Position numbers and translations under genes: made by a program. The notes under the pieces are model-generated. The model worked only from the letters and a program-made list of their open reading frames with translations, ran no database searches and was not told the origin of the DNA. From Bacillota bacterium (GTDB lineage Bacteria > Bacillota > DTU030 > DUMP01): 64,000 nt of DNA. This document shows, piece after piece, positions 8,496 to 16,896 of the stretch. How positions within the stretch are numbered: position 1 is the stretch's first letter; the number at the start of each line of letters is the position of its first letter. The stretch lies in the NCBI GenBank assembly GCA_030154105.1, contig JASKKP010000001.1:1-64000 (forward strand). The letters are read 5' to 3'.

Positions 8496-8534
8496 CGGGT
8501 GGGGCCGCAAGCTTTAGCCTGCGGCTTCCACCCG
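8496..8534 (-). other. Hairpin between dctP and dctQ
   Basis: CGGGTGG (8496-8502) pairs with CCACCCG (8528-8534), and CCGCA with TGCGG inside it. There is no T-run. Such intercistronic hairpins commonly protect the upstream message, giving more binding protein than permease. That role is inferred. Confidence 0.5.
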
Positions 8535-8553
8535 GAGCGGCCTTCTCGGCTTT

Positions 8554-9606
8554 TTACTTTAGCGCCTCCCGGATCTTTGCTACCAGGGCTCCGTACTTAT
8601 CCTTGTTCTTTTCATATACAGGCTGCACGGCGGCCTGGAAAGGCGCGGTGTCGGGCTCGGAAATCTCCATGCCCTTGTCTTTTAGCTCCTTGAGCTGGCC
8701 TTCTTCCTGCTCCGCGTTCCACCGGCGCTCGTAGGCCGCAGCTTCCTTGGCGGCGTCCACCAGCACCTTCTGTACGTCGGCCGGGAAGGAGCTCCACACC
8801 TGCTGGCTCATGATGATGGTGGCCGGGGCGTAAGTGTGGCGGGTGAGGGAGAGGTACTTCTGCGTTTCGTAGAGCTTAAAGGCGTAGATGACGTTCACCG
8901 GGTTTTCCTGGCCGTCGATAGTCCCTTGCTGCAGCGCAGTGAGGGCTTCGGTCCAGGCCATGGGAACGGCGTTGGCCCCCAAGGCTTTAAAGGTATCGAT
9001 GTAGACGGGATTTTCCATGACGCGGATCTTCAGGCCCTTTATATCTTCCGGTTTGTTTACGGCGCGCTTGGAGTTGGTCAGATTCCGGAAACCTCGCTCG
9101 GCGAAGGCCAGCCCTTTGAGGTTAACCTTGGAGAGGTTGTTTAAGACTTCCTGGCCTATCGGCCCGTCCAGCACCTTATATGCTTCCTCGCGGGATTTAA
9201 AGAGGAAGGGGAGCTCGAAGGCGGCGATCTCCGGCAGGAAGTTGGCAATAGGGCCGTTGGTGATGACGCCCATATCTACCGTCCCCATCTGCATTCCCTC
9301 GAGGAGGGTACGCTCGTCGCCTAAGGTGGCGTTGGGGTAGATCTCGATTTTAACCTTGCCGCCGGTCTTTTGCTCGACGAGCTCTTTAAACTTGGTCGCG
9401 GCGACGTGAAAGCCGTCCTTTTCGTTTACCACGTGGGCCAGGCGTAGGGTACGGGGCTGGTCGGCGGCCTGGCCTTGACCGCCCTGGTTTTGCGCCGGCT
9501 TTTGCCCGGCGGGTTGCCCGGGCGAGCTGCAGCCGGCAATAAGGAATAACAGGACGAGGGCGAGGACTCCCAGGACGACAAAACGGCTTTTCCTCTGCTC
9601 TTTCAA
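8554..9606 (-). CDS. dctP: TRAP transporter substrate-binding lipoprotein
   Basis: This extracytoplasmic receptor of a TRAP transporter is anchored as a lipoprotein: a hydrophobic segment is followed by the lipobox LIAGC and a low-complexity Gln/Gly/Pro linker. The mature part has the DctP fold, with the conserved LKIRVMENPVYIDTFKALGANAVPM region that includes the substrate-carboxylate Arg. The TTG at 9606 is chosen because AAAGGAGG lies 8 bases before it; the ATG at 9627 lies upstream of that site. The gap to ilvD is about 70 bases with no terminator, so T-box control may extend to this transporter. Confidence 0.93.
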   Translation of the reverse strand: MKEQRKSRFVVLGVLALVLLFLIAGCSSPGQPAGQKPAQNQGGQGQAADQPRTLRLAHVVNEKDGFHVAATKFKELVEQKTGGKVKIEIYPNATLGDERTLLEGMQMGTVDMGVITNGPIANFLPEIAAFELPFLFKSREEAYKVLDGPIGQEVLNNLSKVNLKGLAFAERGFRNLTNSKRAVNKPEDIKGLKIRVMENPVYIDTFKALGANAVPMAWTEALTALQQGTIDGQENPVNVIYAFKLYETQKYLSLTRHTYAPATIIMSQQVWSSFPADVQKVLVDAAKEAAAYERRWNAEQEEGQLKELKDKGMEISEPDTAPFQAAVQPVYEKNKDKYGALVAKIREALK

Positions 9607-9674
9607 AGTGTACTCCTCCTTTACCATAGCCTCTGAGCAAATTCTTCAGGTGGCCGTCTTCGCCGGCGGTCCGG

Positions 9675-11345
9675 CTACTCTCCCGATTTGAGCACGGCGC
9701 CCGTGCTGGCCGAGGAAACGAGGAGAGAGTAGCGGTAGAGATAGCCGGACTTTACCTTAGGTGCCGGCGCCTGCCAGGCGGCGCGGCGGCGCGCCAGCTC
9801 TTCTTCGCTGAGCTTCACGTCCAGGCGCCGCTCCGGTATGTTGATGCTCACCACGTCGCCCTCTTCCAACAGGGCAATCGGGCCGCCTTCCTGTGCTTCG
9901 GGTGAGACGTGGCCGATGCTCGCGCCGCGGCTGGCTCCCGAGAAGCGCCCGTCGGTGATGAGGGCCACGTCCTTGTCCAGGCCGATGCCGGCGATGGCCG
10001 CGGTGGGGCTCAGCATCTCCCGCATACCCGGCCCGCCTTTGGGGCCTTCGTAGCGGATGACGACTACATCGCCTTTTTTAACCCGGCCGCCCAGGATGGC
10101 CTCGACGGCCTCTTCTTCGGAGTTAAATATCCTGGCCGGCCCTTCGTGGACCAGCATCTCCTCCGCCACGGCCGCCTCCTTGACTACGGCCCCTTCCGGA
10201 GCCAGGTTCCCGTAAAGGATGGCGATGCCGCCCGTTTTGCGGTGCGGGTTCGTGAGCGGTCGAATTACCTCGGGCCTAAGCACTTTGGCGCCGGCGATGC
10301 GCTGGCCCACGGTTTCGCCGGAGACGGTAAGGCAGTCGGTGTGGATAAGGCCGAGTTCATTAAGTTCGGCCATGAGGGCGGGAAGGCCGCCGGCTTCGTG
10401 CAGATCTTGGACGTGATAAGGCCCGGCGGGACTTAAGCTGGCGAGGTAAGGCGTGCGCCGGCTGAGGGCATCGAAAGTGGCGAGGTCCAGCTTGACCCCG
10501 GCTTCGCGGGCGATGGCGGGAAGGTGGAGCACCGTGTTGGTGGAGCCGCCCACCGCCATGTCCACGGCGATGGCGTTTTCGAAGGCTTCGCGGGTGAGAA
10601 TGTCGCGCGGGCGGATGTTGTGGCGCACGAGCTCCACCACCTGCATGCCGGCGCGCTTGGCCAGGGCGGTGCGGGCGCCGGAGAAGGCGGCCGGGATGGT
10701 GCCGTTGCCGGTAAGGCCCATGCCTAGCGCCTCGGTCAGGCAGTTCATCGTGTTGGCGGTGAACATGCCGGCACAGGAACCGCACCCGGGGCAGGCCGCG
10801 TGCTCCATGGCGGCAAGTTCCTCAGGAGTGATGCGCCCTGCCTCCAGCGCCCCGGCAGCCTCAAACATCTGCGTCACGCTGATGTCGCGCCCCTGCCAGC
10901 GCCCGGCCAACATGGGCCCGCCGGAGACGACCACCGCCGGCAGGTTGAGGCGGGCGGCGGCCATGAGCATGGCGGGGACGATTTTGTCGCAGTTGGGGAT
11001 AAGGACGAGCCCGTCGAATTGGTGCGCTTCGGCCATGGCTTCGATGGAGTCGGCGATGAGCTCGCGGCTGGGCAGGGGGTACTTCATACCGGAGTGCCCC
11101 ATGGCGATGCCGTCGCAGATCCCGATGGCCGGGAACTCAATGGGAGTGCCTCCGGCCATGGCCACCCCCAGCTTCACCGCCTGGGCGATGGTATCCAGGT
11201 GGACGTGGCCGGGGACGATCTCGTTCTGGGCATTCACCACCCCGATGAGCGGCCGCCGAAGCTCTTCTTCCGTGTAACCTAAAGCGTAGAAGAGCGAGCG
11301 GTGGGCGGCCCGCGTCGGTCCCAACTTTACTTCGTCGCTGCGCAT
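9675..11345 (-). CDS. ilvD: Dihydroxy-acid dehydratase
   Basis: This Fe-S enzyme dehydrates 2,3-dihydroxy-isovalerate and -methylvalerate in valine, isoleucine and leucine synthesis. At 556 residues it has normal length. It contains [20 protein letters not shown], the cluster cysteines in [10 protein letters not shown] and [18 protein letters not shown], and the C-terminal GRFSGASRG stretch. It sits directly behind a T-box leader, which fits branched-chain amino acid control. The TRAP genes follow in the same direction. Confidence 0.95.
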   Translation of the reverse strand: MRSDEVKLGPTRAAHRSLFYALGYTEEELRRPLIGVVNAQNEIVPGHVHLDTIAQAVKLGVAMAGGTPIEFPAIGICDGIAMGHSGMKYPLPSRELIADSIEAMAEAHQFDGLVLIPNCDKIVPAMLMAAARLNLPAVVVSGGPMLAGRWQGRDISVTQMFEAAGALEAGRITPEELAAMEHAACPGCGSCAGMFTANTMNCLTEALGMGLTGNGTIPAAFSGARTALAKRAGMQVVELVRHNIRPRDILTREAFENAIAVDMAVGGSTNTVLHLPAIAREAGVKLDLATFDALSRRTPYLASLSPAGPYHVQDLHEAGGLPALMAELNELGLIHTDCLTVSGETVGQRIAGAKVLRPEVIRPLTNPHRKTGGIAILYGNLAPEGAVVKEAAVAEEMLVHEGPARIFNSEEEAVEAILGGRVKKGDVVVIRYEGPKGGPGMREMLSPTAAIAGIGLDKDVALITDGRFSGASRGASIGHVSPEAQEGGPIALLEEGDVVSINIPERRLDVKLSEEELARRRAAWQAPAPKVKSGYLYRYSLLVSSASTGAVLKSGE

Positions 11346-11374
11346 GGCTTTTCTCCTCCCTCCTTTAGTTAAGC

Positions 11375-11690
11375 AAAACCCCGTCCCCTACTTCGGTAAG
11401 GGACGGGGTTTTCTCCGTGGTACCACCCTTCTTTGCCTTTAAGGCCTCGGCGAGATGGGTATACTTCACCCCCATCTCCAGGGGATAACGGCCCCGACCG
11501 TCTGCTCCTACCGGCTTCCGCTTTCAGGCAGCTGCTCCGGGATGATCTTTCGGGCCGGTCCGGCGCCGGGTTGCACCAACCCCCGGCTCTCTTAGGCCGA
11601 AAACCTGCCTTACTCTTCCCTTCCTCGCCTTTTCTTCCGTCCGGGGCCACGGCTAAGCTGGGTTTCGGCCCCGGCCGGGTGTTATGTTGG
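11375..11690 (-). promoter_or_regulatory. T-box leader controlling ilvD
   Basis: On the minus strand this leader carries the T-box core GGGTGGTACCACGG (11428-11415) and directly after it the terminator built from AAAACCCCGTCCC and GGGACGGGGTTTT (11412-11375). Upstream are a stem III (GAGATGGG/CCCATCTC), an AGTA motif and a GGTTGGTGCAACC apical element typical of stem I. The codon in the likely specifier loop reads ATC (Ile) at 11546-11544, after GAAAG. An AGC further on is the alternative reading. Uncharged tRNA should favour the antiterminator and switch on ilvD. Confidence 0.93.
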
Positions 11691-11695
11691 CTCCC

Positions 11696-11724
11696 ATTAT
11701 AACCGTTTTTGAACCGGCTGTAAA
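11696..11724 (-). promoter_or_regulatory. Sigma-A promoter of the T-box/ilvD transcript
   Basis: On the minus strand TTTACA (11724-11719) and TATAAT (11701-11696) are 17 bp apart. The element directly precedes the T-box leader. Confidence 0.75.
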
Positions 11725-11768
11725 GAGCAAGTTTTCGGCTAAAGATACCGCCCGCGGCGTTTCCTACG

Positions 11769-11777
11769 TGCTATAAT
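11769..11777 (+). promoter_or_regulatory. Extended -10 promoter of rocF
   Basis: TGCTATAAT fits the extended -10 form TGN-TATAAT. No good -35 hexamer is visible 17 bp upstream. It lies 43 bases before the arginase start. Confidence 0.6.
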
Positions 11778-11819
11778 CTGGGATAAGGGGAAAGAATAAG
11801 GGCAAAAGGGGGAGCGAAC

Positions 11820-12710
11820 TTGCGGGTTGAGATCATCGGTGTGCCGCAAGATCTGGGGGCAAATCGCCGCGGCGTGGACATGGGGCCGAGCGCCATCCGT
11901 TACGCCGGGGTCCGGGAACGCCTGGAAAGCCTGGGATATACGGTGCGCGACCGCGGCAATATTCCCGTGGCCCTGCACGAGCCGCGCACGCGAGATGACG
12001 AACGCCTACGCTACCTGCCGGAAATTCAGGCTACCAGCGAACTTTTGGCCCAGGCGGTGCGCGAGGTGGTGGAAGCAGGGGACCTGCCCCTCGTGCTGGG
12101 GGGCGACCACAGCATCGCCATTGGCACCCTGGCCGGGGTGGCGGCGGTCAAGGAGTGCGGCGTGCTTTGGATCGATGCCCACGGGGATTTTAACACCCCG
12201 GAGACGACGAGAAGCGGTAACATTCACGGGATGCCGCTTGCAGCCTCGCTCGGCCGGGGCGACGAACGGCTCGTAGGCTGCGGCGGCTTTGTGCCCAAGG
12301 CCAAAGAGAAAAATGTGGCCCTCATCGGTGCGCGCGACCTGGACCCGGAGGAACGCGATGCCCTGCGGCGCTCGCGCATTTCGGTTTTTACCATGCAGGA
12401 TATTGACGAGATGGGCATGAAGCGGGTCATGCAGCAGGCCATCGCGGCGGCCCTGGACGGGACGGAGGGGATTGCCGTGAGCCTGGACATGGACGCCCTC
12501 GACCCCCTGGTGGCCCCGGGGGTAGGTACGCCGGTACGGGGCGGACTCACCTACCGTGAGGCGCACTTGGCGATGGAGCTTATCGCCGAAACGGGTGCGC
12601 TCCTTTCCCTGGAGGTTGTGGAGGTTAACCCCATCTTGGACTACCGGAACCAGACGGCCGAACTCGCCGTAGAGCTCATTGCGTCGGCCTTAGGCAAGCG
12701 AATCATTTAG
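11820..12710 (+). CDS. rocF: Arginase
   Basis: This ureohydrolase splits arginine into ornithine and urea with a binuclear Mn centre. The metal motifs are GGDHS, DAHGDFNTPE and SLDMDALDPLVAPGVGTP. The GNIHGMPLAASLG stretch and overall form favour arginase over agmatinase. At 296 residues it is normal length. The TTG start at 11820 follows GGGGGAG. It is followed 12 bases later by the Memo-AMMECR1 gene, probably one transcript. Confidence 0.9.
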   Translation: MRVEIIGVPQDLGANRRGVDMGPSAIRYAGVRERLESLGYTVRDRGNIPVALHEPRTRDDERLRYLPEIQATSELLAQAVREVVEAGDLPLVLGGDHSIAIGTLAGVAAVKECGVLWIDAHGDFNTPETTRSGNIHGMPLAASLGRGDERLVGCGGFVPKAKEKNVALIGARDLDPEERDALRRSRISVFTMQDIDEMGMKRVMQQAIAAALDGTEGIAVSLDMDALDPLVAPGVGTPVRGGLTYREAHLAMELIAETGALLSLEVVEVNPILDYRNQTAELAVELIASALGKRII

Positions 12711-12722
12711 GGGGTGGAGAAC

Positions 12723-14126
12723 GTGAGCGTAATCTGGGCGGGAATCGCGCCCCATCCTCCCATTATCGTGCCGGAAGTGGGAGGGGAAGAGACCAAGAAG
12801 GTTGCCGCCACCTGCGCGGCCATGGAGTCTTTGGCTCTGGACTTCCAGGCAGCAAACCCCGAGGCGGTGGTGATCACCAGCCCCCACGGCCCGGTATTCC
12901 GCGATGCGGTGGCCGTGTCGCTCATTCCGGAACTTACGGGGAGCCTGGCCGCCTTCGGCGCTCCTGGAGTTCGCCTGGTGCGGAAAAACGACCTGAAACT
13001 CGCGCAGGCCATTATCCGGCATTGTGCCGAGCTAAAGGTGCCGGCGGTCGGCCTGGGGCCGGCCGAGGCACGTCGCTACCAAACCGGGTTAGATCTCGAC
13101 CACGGGGTGCTGGTGCCCCTTTACTACCTGGACCGGGCAGGGGCGGCGGTGCCGCTCGTTTGGGTGGGGATGTCGTTTCTGCCGCCCGAAGAGCTTTACG
13201 CCTTCGGCGTCGCCGTGCAGCGGGCCGCCGAAGAGTGCGGGCGGCGGGTGGCGTTTTTGGCCAGCGGTGACCTTTCGCACCGGCTCACGCGCGAAGCCCC
13301 GGCGGGGTACCACCCCGAGGCGGCACGGTTTGACGAGCTCCTGGTGGCCAAGGTGCGGGAGGGCGACCTGGAGGGCCTTCTCAAGTTGGACCCGGTCCTG
13401 GCGGAAAAGGCGGGTGAGTGCGGCTGGCGGAGCTTCATGATGATGGCCGGAGCTCTGGACGGGCGCGTGGTAAACCCGGAGGTGCTTTCGTACGAAGGCC
13501 CGTTCGGCGTAGGATACCTGGTGGCCAAGCTTAAGCCGGGCCCTGCCCTGCCCGAGCTAAGGCGCCTAGAGCGCCTAAGGAGTGCGCGGGAACAGGAAGT
13601 AAAGGAACGGCGGGCGAGGGAGAGCATCTATGTCCGCTTGGCGCGGGAAAGCCTGGAGAGCTACGTGCGCACCGGGAAACGCCTGGCCGCGCCGGATCCC
13701 CTGCCGCCTGAGCTGCAAGGGCGAGCCGGTGTCTTCGTCTCTCTGAAAAAGCATGGGCAGCTTAGAGGGTGCATCGGGACCATAGAACCCACGCAGCCCA
13801 ACTTGGCGGAGGAAATTATCGAAAATGCGATCAGCGCCGGTACGCGCGATCCGCGCTTTTGGCCGGTTCGGCCGGAAGAACTCCCTGAACTCGTCTACTC
13901 GGTAGACGTGCTTTCCCGGCCGGAACCGGTAAGCTCGCCTGCGGAGCTTGACCCGAAGCGGTACGGGGTCATCGTCCGGGGGCGGGGGCGGAGCGGCCTG
14001 CTCCTTCCGGATTTGGAAGGCATTGATACGGTGGAAGAACAAGTGCGGATTGCCAAAGAAAAAGCCGGCCTCGGACCTAACGACGAAGTGCGCCTGGAGC
14101 GGTTTGAGGTAAAGAGGTATTACTAA
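12723..14126 (+). CDS. Memo-like dioxygenase fold fused to AMMECR1 domain
   Basis: The N-terminal half (about residues 1-270) has the class III extradiol dioxygenase fold of Memo/LigB proteins, with IAPHPPIIVPE, SPHGPVF, the DLDHGVLVP stretch and SGDLSH. The C-terminal half (about 295-465) is an AMMECR1 domain with the signature LRGCIGTIEPTQP. With AmrS downstream it makes the three-part AmmeMemoRadiSam set, whose reaction is not established. The GTG at 12723 fits the family N-terminus and the upstream GGGGGTGGAG better than the GTG at 12714. A hicBA pair separates it from amrS. Confidence 0.9.
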   Translation: MSVIWAGIAPHPPIIVPEVGGEETKKVAATCAAMESLALDFQAANPEAVVITSPHGPVFRDAVAVSLIPELTGSLAAFGAPGVRLVRKNDLKLAQAIIRHCAELKVPAVGLGPAEARRYQTGLDLDHGVLVPLYYLDRAGAAVPLVWVGMSFLPPEELYAFGVAVQRAAEECGRRVAFLASGDLSHRLTREAPAGYHPEAARFDELLVAKVREGDLEGLLKLDPVLAEKAGECGWRSFMMMAGALDGRVVNPEVLSYEGPFGVGYLVAKLKPGPALPELRRLERLRSAREQEVKERRARESIYVRLARESLESYVRTGKRLAAPDPLPPELQGRAGVFVSLKKHGQLRGCIGTIEPTQPNLAEEIIENAISAGTRDPRFWPVRPEELPELVYSVDVLSRPEPVSSPAELDPKRYGVIVRGRGRSGLLLPDLEGIDTVEEQVRIAKEKAGLGPNDEVRLERFEVKRYY

Positions 14127-14207
14127 GGCATGACCATGGACCGATCAAGAACAGTCCGGCTGAGAACAAGAGGTTTGTGAGAGGCAACTTCAGGGGAGGA
14201 TGCTCTT

Positions 14208-14438
14208 ATGCGCAGGCGCTTCAAGGTTCTCTTGGAATGGGATGAAGATGTTGGGGCTTATGCTGTCAGCGTTCCGGCCCTGCCTGGTTGTGTTACCCAT
14301 GGTAAGACGTTGGAAGAGGCTATGGAACGAGCGCAAGAGGCCATCACCGGGTATTTGAAAGCCATGGCCAGAGAAGGTGAGACTATTCCAGACCAAGATC
14401 CGCGGATGCTTTTTGGCGAAGTTGAGGTAGTCGTATGA
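14208..14438 (+). CDS. hicB: HicB-family antitoxin (locus 1)
   Basis: This 76-residue protein has the HicB partial RNase H fold, seen in the GAYAVSVPALPGCVTHGKTLEEA stretch. It neutralises the HicA mRNA interferase. There is no C-terminal DNA-binding extension, unlike the HicB at 21 kb, so autoregulation by this copy is doubtful. The ATG follows AGGGGAGGA. Its stop overlaps the hicA ATG. The hicB-hicA order is the reverse of the usual one. Confidence 0.9.
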   Translation: MRRRFKVLLEWDEDVGAYAVSVPALPGCVTHGKTLEEAMERAQEAITGYLKAMAREGETIPDQDPRMLFGEVEVVV

Positions 14439-14662
14439 CGCGGTTACCGAGAGTTACAGGCAAAGATGTTCTCAAAGCTCTTCTCAGGCTTGGCTTTACT
14501 GTAGATCATATTGAGGGCAGTCATCACTACCTTCGCCCGAAAGGGGGCGGGCGGTTAGTGACCGTACCAGTACATGCAGGAGAAATTCTACCTCTGAAAA
14601 CGCTAAAAACCATTTTAGATCAAGCTGCTCTTACGGTAGACCAATTGAAAGAGAATCTTTAG
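14435..14662 (+). CDS. hicA: HicA-family mRNA interferase toxin (locus 1)
   Basis: This 75-residue double-stranded-RNA-binding-fold toxin carries the catalytic His in IEGSHHYLRP and the VPVHAGEILPLKTLKTILDQA ending. It cleaves mRNA when free of HicB. It overlaps hicB by 4 bases. The pair lies between two genes of the AmmeMemoRadiSam set and is locally AT-richer, suggesting insertion. Confidence 0.92.
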   Translation: MTRLPRVTGKDVLKALLRLGFTVDHIEGSHHYLRPKGGGRLVTVPVHAGEILPLKTLKTILDQAALTVDQLKENL

Positions 14663-14705
14663 CGGCCGTCTTTTGGCCTTTTTCCCTCGTAGGGGAGGCG
14701 AACGT

Positions 14706-15701
14706 GTGAAAGAAGCGCTCTATTGGCATCGTGTGGAAGAAGACAAGATCCAGTGTGAGCTCTGCCCGCAGGACTGCCGCATTGCGCCGGGGCACGCGGG
14801 CGCCTGCCGGGTGCGGCGGAATGTGGGCGGCGTGCTCTACGCCACGAACTACGCCCGCGTAAGTTCTCTCGCCCTTGATCCGGTGGAAAAAAAGCCCCTC
14901 TACCACTTTTACCCCGGTCACACCATTTTATCGCTCGGCACCATCGGCTGCAACCTGAAGTGCAGCTTTTGCCAGAACTGGGAGATCGCCCATGAGGACG
15001 CGCCGACCAGCGAGCTTACGCCGGAACAGGCGGTGGCGTTGGCGGAGCGCGAGCGCGGCAACTCGATCGGCATCGCCTATACCTACTCCGAGCCCCTCAT
15101 GTGGTACGAGTACGTTCTGGACACGGCGCGCCTGGCCCGCGAGGCGGGGGTTAAAAATGTGCTGGTGACGAACGGTTTCATTCAGCCGGAGCCCCTGGCC
15201 GAGCTTCTTCCCTTCATCGATGCCCTCAATATCGATGTTAAGGGCTTCACCGGCGAGTACTACCACAAGGTGTGCCGCGGGGACCTGGAGCCGGTACTAA
15301 AAACGGTGGAAACGGCGGTGCGCGCCGGCTGCCATGTGGAGCTGACTACCCTCCTAGTCCCCGGGCTCAACGATGCTCCTGAAGAAATCCGTGCCCTTTC
15401 CAACTGGGTAGCGGAACTTTCGCCCTTCATCCCCCTACACCTTACGCGTTACTACCCGCAGTATAAAATGGAGCTTCCCCCCACCCCCCTGGCCACGTTG
15501 GAACGCGCCTGGGAGATTGCCCGGGAGAAGCTCGCTTACGTCTACATCGGCAATGCCCTCACCAAAAAGGGCCAAAACACCTACTGCCCGGCCTGCGGCG
15601 CCCTCCTCATCGAGCGGCGTGGCTTCAGCATCCGCTTGGTGGGCCTCACGGACGGGCGCTGCGCGGCCTGCGGGCGCGCGGCAGAAGTGGTATGCCGCTA
15701 A
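14706..15701 (+). CDS. amrS: AmmeMemoRadiSam system radical SAM enzyme
   Basis: This radical SAM protein has the cluster motif CNLKCSFC near residue 77 and an N-terminal cysteine set (CELCPQDCRIAPGHAGAC) typical of pyruvate-formate-lyase-activase-like AmrS proteins. A C-terminal zinc-ribbon-like part (CPACGA...CAACGRA) follows the barrel. The GTG at 14706, after AGGGGAGGCG, is chosen over a TTG at 14673. It partners with the Memo-AMMECR1 fusion upstream. The substrate is unknown. Its stop directly abuts the convergent DUF2283 gene. Confidence 0.92.
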   Translation: MKEALYWHRVEEDKIQCELCPQDCRIAPGHAGACRVRRNVGGVLYATNYARVSSLALDPVEKKPLYHFYPGHTILSLGTIGCNLKCSFCQNWEIAHEDAPTSELTPEQAVALAERERGNSIGIAYTYSEPLMWYEYVLDTARLAREAGVKNVLVTNGFIQPEPLAELLPFIDALNIDVKGFTGEYYHKVCRGDLEPVLKTVETAVRAGCHVELTTLLVPGLNDAPEEIRALSNWVAELSPFIPLHLTRYYPQYKMELPPTPLATLERAWEIAREKLAYVYIGNALTKKGQNTYCPACGALLIERRGFSIRLVGLTDGRCAACGRAAEVVCR

Positions 15702-15905
15702 TTACATTGCTGCTCGTTCCTGCATGGGCCCCAGCACCGGCTTCAAGAGCTGCGAAGCGTTCAGCATCTCCAAGCCGATAAGCTCACCATTTTTGTCCAG
15801 TTCCAAAATTATACCCGGGTATATTTCCCATGCTTCTTCTTCTTCGCCTTCTGTACCAAGGTAGAGGGCATCTACTTCCGGGTCGTAATGAACCTTAAGG
15901 CTCAT
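15702..15905 (-). CDS. DUF2283 family protein
   Basis: This 67-residue protein has the DUF2283 pattern VHYDPEVDALYLG and GIILELDKNGELIGLEMLNAS. It overlaps the upstream DUF4258 gene by 11 bases, and GGGAGGTGG precedes its ATG. DUF2283 and DUF4258 proteins are often paired and are suspected toxin-antitoxin partners, with DUF2283 in the antitoxin place. That role is inference. Confidence 0.8.
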   Translation of the reverse strand: MSLKVHYDPEVDALYLGTEGEEEEAWEIYPGIILELDKNGELIGLEMLNASQLLKPVLGPMQERAAM

Positions 15906-16182
15906 ACTTTACCCACCTCCCATGCTTAACACGGTTTTCCATCTGGCCTTGCTTTAGTGGATGAATTGTAACAAATATCACTGTATTGTTTTTTATGGTG
16001 TATGTCAGCGCCACATCGCGGTTTTTGCCCGCAATCGGCACATGCTTAACCGCTATGAACATACCCGTCAATACGTCCCGAAAACGTTCGTCAGCTTCCA
16101 GAAACACGGTTTCGGCGAGCCCGTCGGGGATACCTCGAATACGCTTTCGGTTGATAAAATGTGCCGAAAAACTAATGTTCAT
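15895..16182 (-). CDS. DUF4258 family protein, putative toxin
   Basis: This 95-residue basic protein is of the DUF4258 type (HFINRKRIRGIP, VALTYTIKNNTVIFVTIHP), a fold related to RelE/BrnT-like small toxins. It is first in a two-gene operon with DUF2283. The ATG follows GAGGGC, and an extended -10 element lies upstream. Toxicity is not shown by the sequence. Confidence 0.75.
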   Translation of the reverse strand: MNISFSAHFINRKRIRGIPDGLAETVFLEADERFRDVLTGMFIAVKHVPIAGKNRDVALTYTIKNNTVIFVTIHPLKQGQMENRVKHGRWVKYEP

Positions 16183-16208
16183 TTTCTTATTGCCCTCGTA
16201 TTGTTGCT

Positions 16209-16217
16209 ATTATACCA
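16209..16217 (-). promoter_or_regulatory. Extended -10 promoter of the DUF4258/DUF2283 pair
   Basis: On the minus strand TGGTATAAT (16217-16209) is a perfect TGN-TATAAT, 27 bases before the DUF4258 ATG. No clear -35 is visible. Confidence 0.65.
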
Positions 16218-16220
16218 TAA

Positions 16221-16895
16221 TTAAGCTGTGCTTCTCTCTACCAACTCCAGGAAGTTCTTCAGAATCCTGGCCGTAAGCCCCCAGATGATGCGGCCTTCGG
16301 CTTCATAGAAAACCTCTGGCAAGAGGCCGGTGCGCCAGGGGTAGGCACGGCCGCCCGGGATCTTGTCGAAAGGGAAATCGGCCGGCGGCACGGCTTGCAC
16401 ACGTATGTGGTGGGTCGTTGGGCGAAGGGTTTTAAGCACCGCCAGGGGAAGGGTGAAAACTTCCTGCACTTCGGCGGGGTTGGGCCTCAGCGCCGCACCT
16501 TGCTTGATCTCGCCGACGAAAGGGTAAAGAAGAAGATTAAACGGCGTGATTATGTAGTCGAGTTCACCCCAGATGCTCACCGCCTCCGGGGGGAGGCCCA
16601 GCTCTTCGGCCGTCTCCCGGCGGGCGGTTTCTTTTGCGTCGGCGTCACGCGCCTCCACCAGGCCGCCGGGGAAACAGATCTCCCCCGGTTGGCGGGCTAG
16701 ATGAGCCGAGCGGACCTCAAAAAGCACATGCCAGGCGCCGGCTGCATCCTTAAAAAGCGGCAGCAGCACGGCGGAGCGGGTAAAAAGTTCTGCATCGAGC
16801 AGCCTTCCCTGCCGTTCCCAAAAAACAGGCAGGAGATCGTTTGGCTTATTCAGACCCATTCCCCCCATCCGGCTTTTCGTTCGGGCCGGCACCAA
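16221..16895 (-). CDS. CoA-pyrophosphatase type Nudix hydrolase
   Basis: This Nudix protein of 224 residues likely hydrolyses CoA or its derivatives to 4'-phosphopantetheine and 3',5'-ADP. The CoA-family pattern reads FEVRSAHLARQPGEICFPGG, followed by the Nudix core RRETAEELGL. The GTG start lies one base after the stop of the FtsA-like gene, pointing to coupling. A later ATG (near 16859) is possible but has no better ribosome binding site. Confidence 0.88.
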   Translation of the reverse strand: MVPARTKSRMGGMGLNKPNDLLPVFWERQGRLLDAELFTRSAVLLPLFKDAAGAWHVLFEVRSAHLARQPGEICFPGGLVEARDADAKETARRETAEELGLPPEAVSIWGELDYIITPFNLLLYPFVGEIKQGAALRPNPAEVQEVFTLPLAVLKTLRPTTHHIRVQAVPPADFPFDKIPGGRAYPWRTGLLPEVFYEAEGRIIWGLTARILKNFLELVERSTA

Positions 16896-16896
16896 G

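Noticed and set aside
9838-11282. Long plus-strand frames opposite ilvD
   Set aside because: They are shadows of a GC-rich gene with clear ilvD motifs on the other strand.
11369-11702. Reading frames on both strands over the T-box leader
   Set aside because: The sequence is fully explained by the structured T-box RNA.
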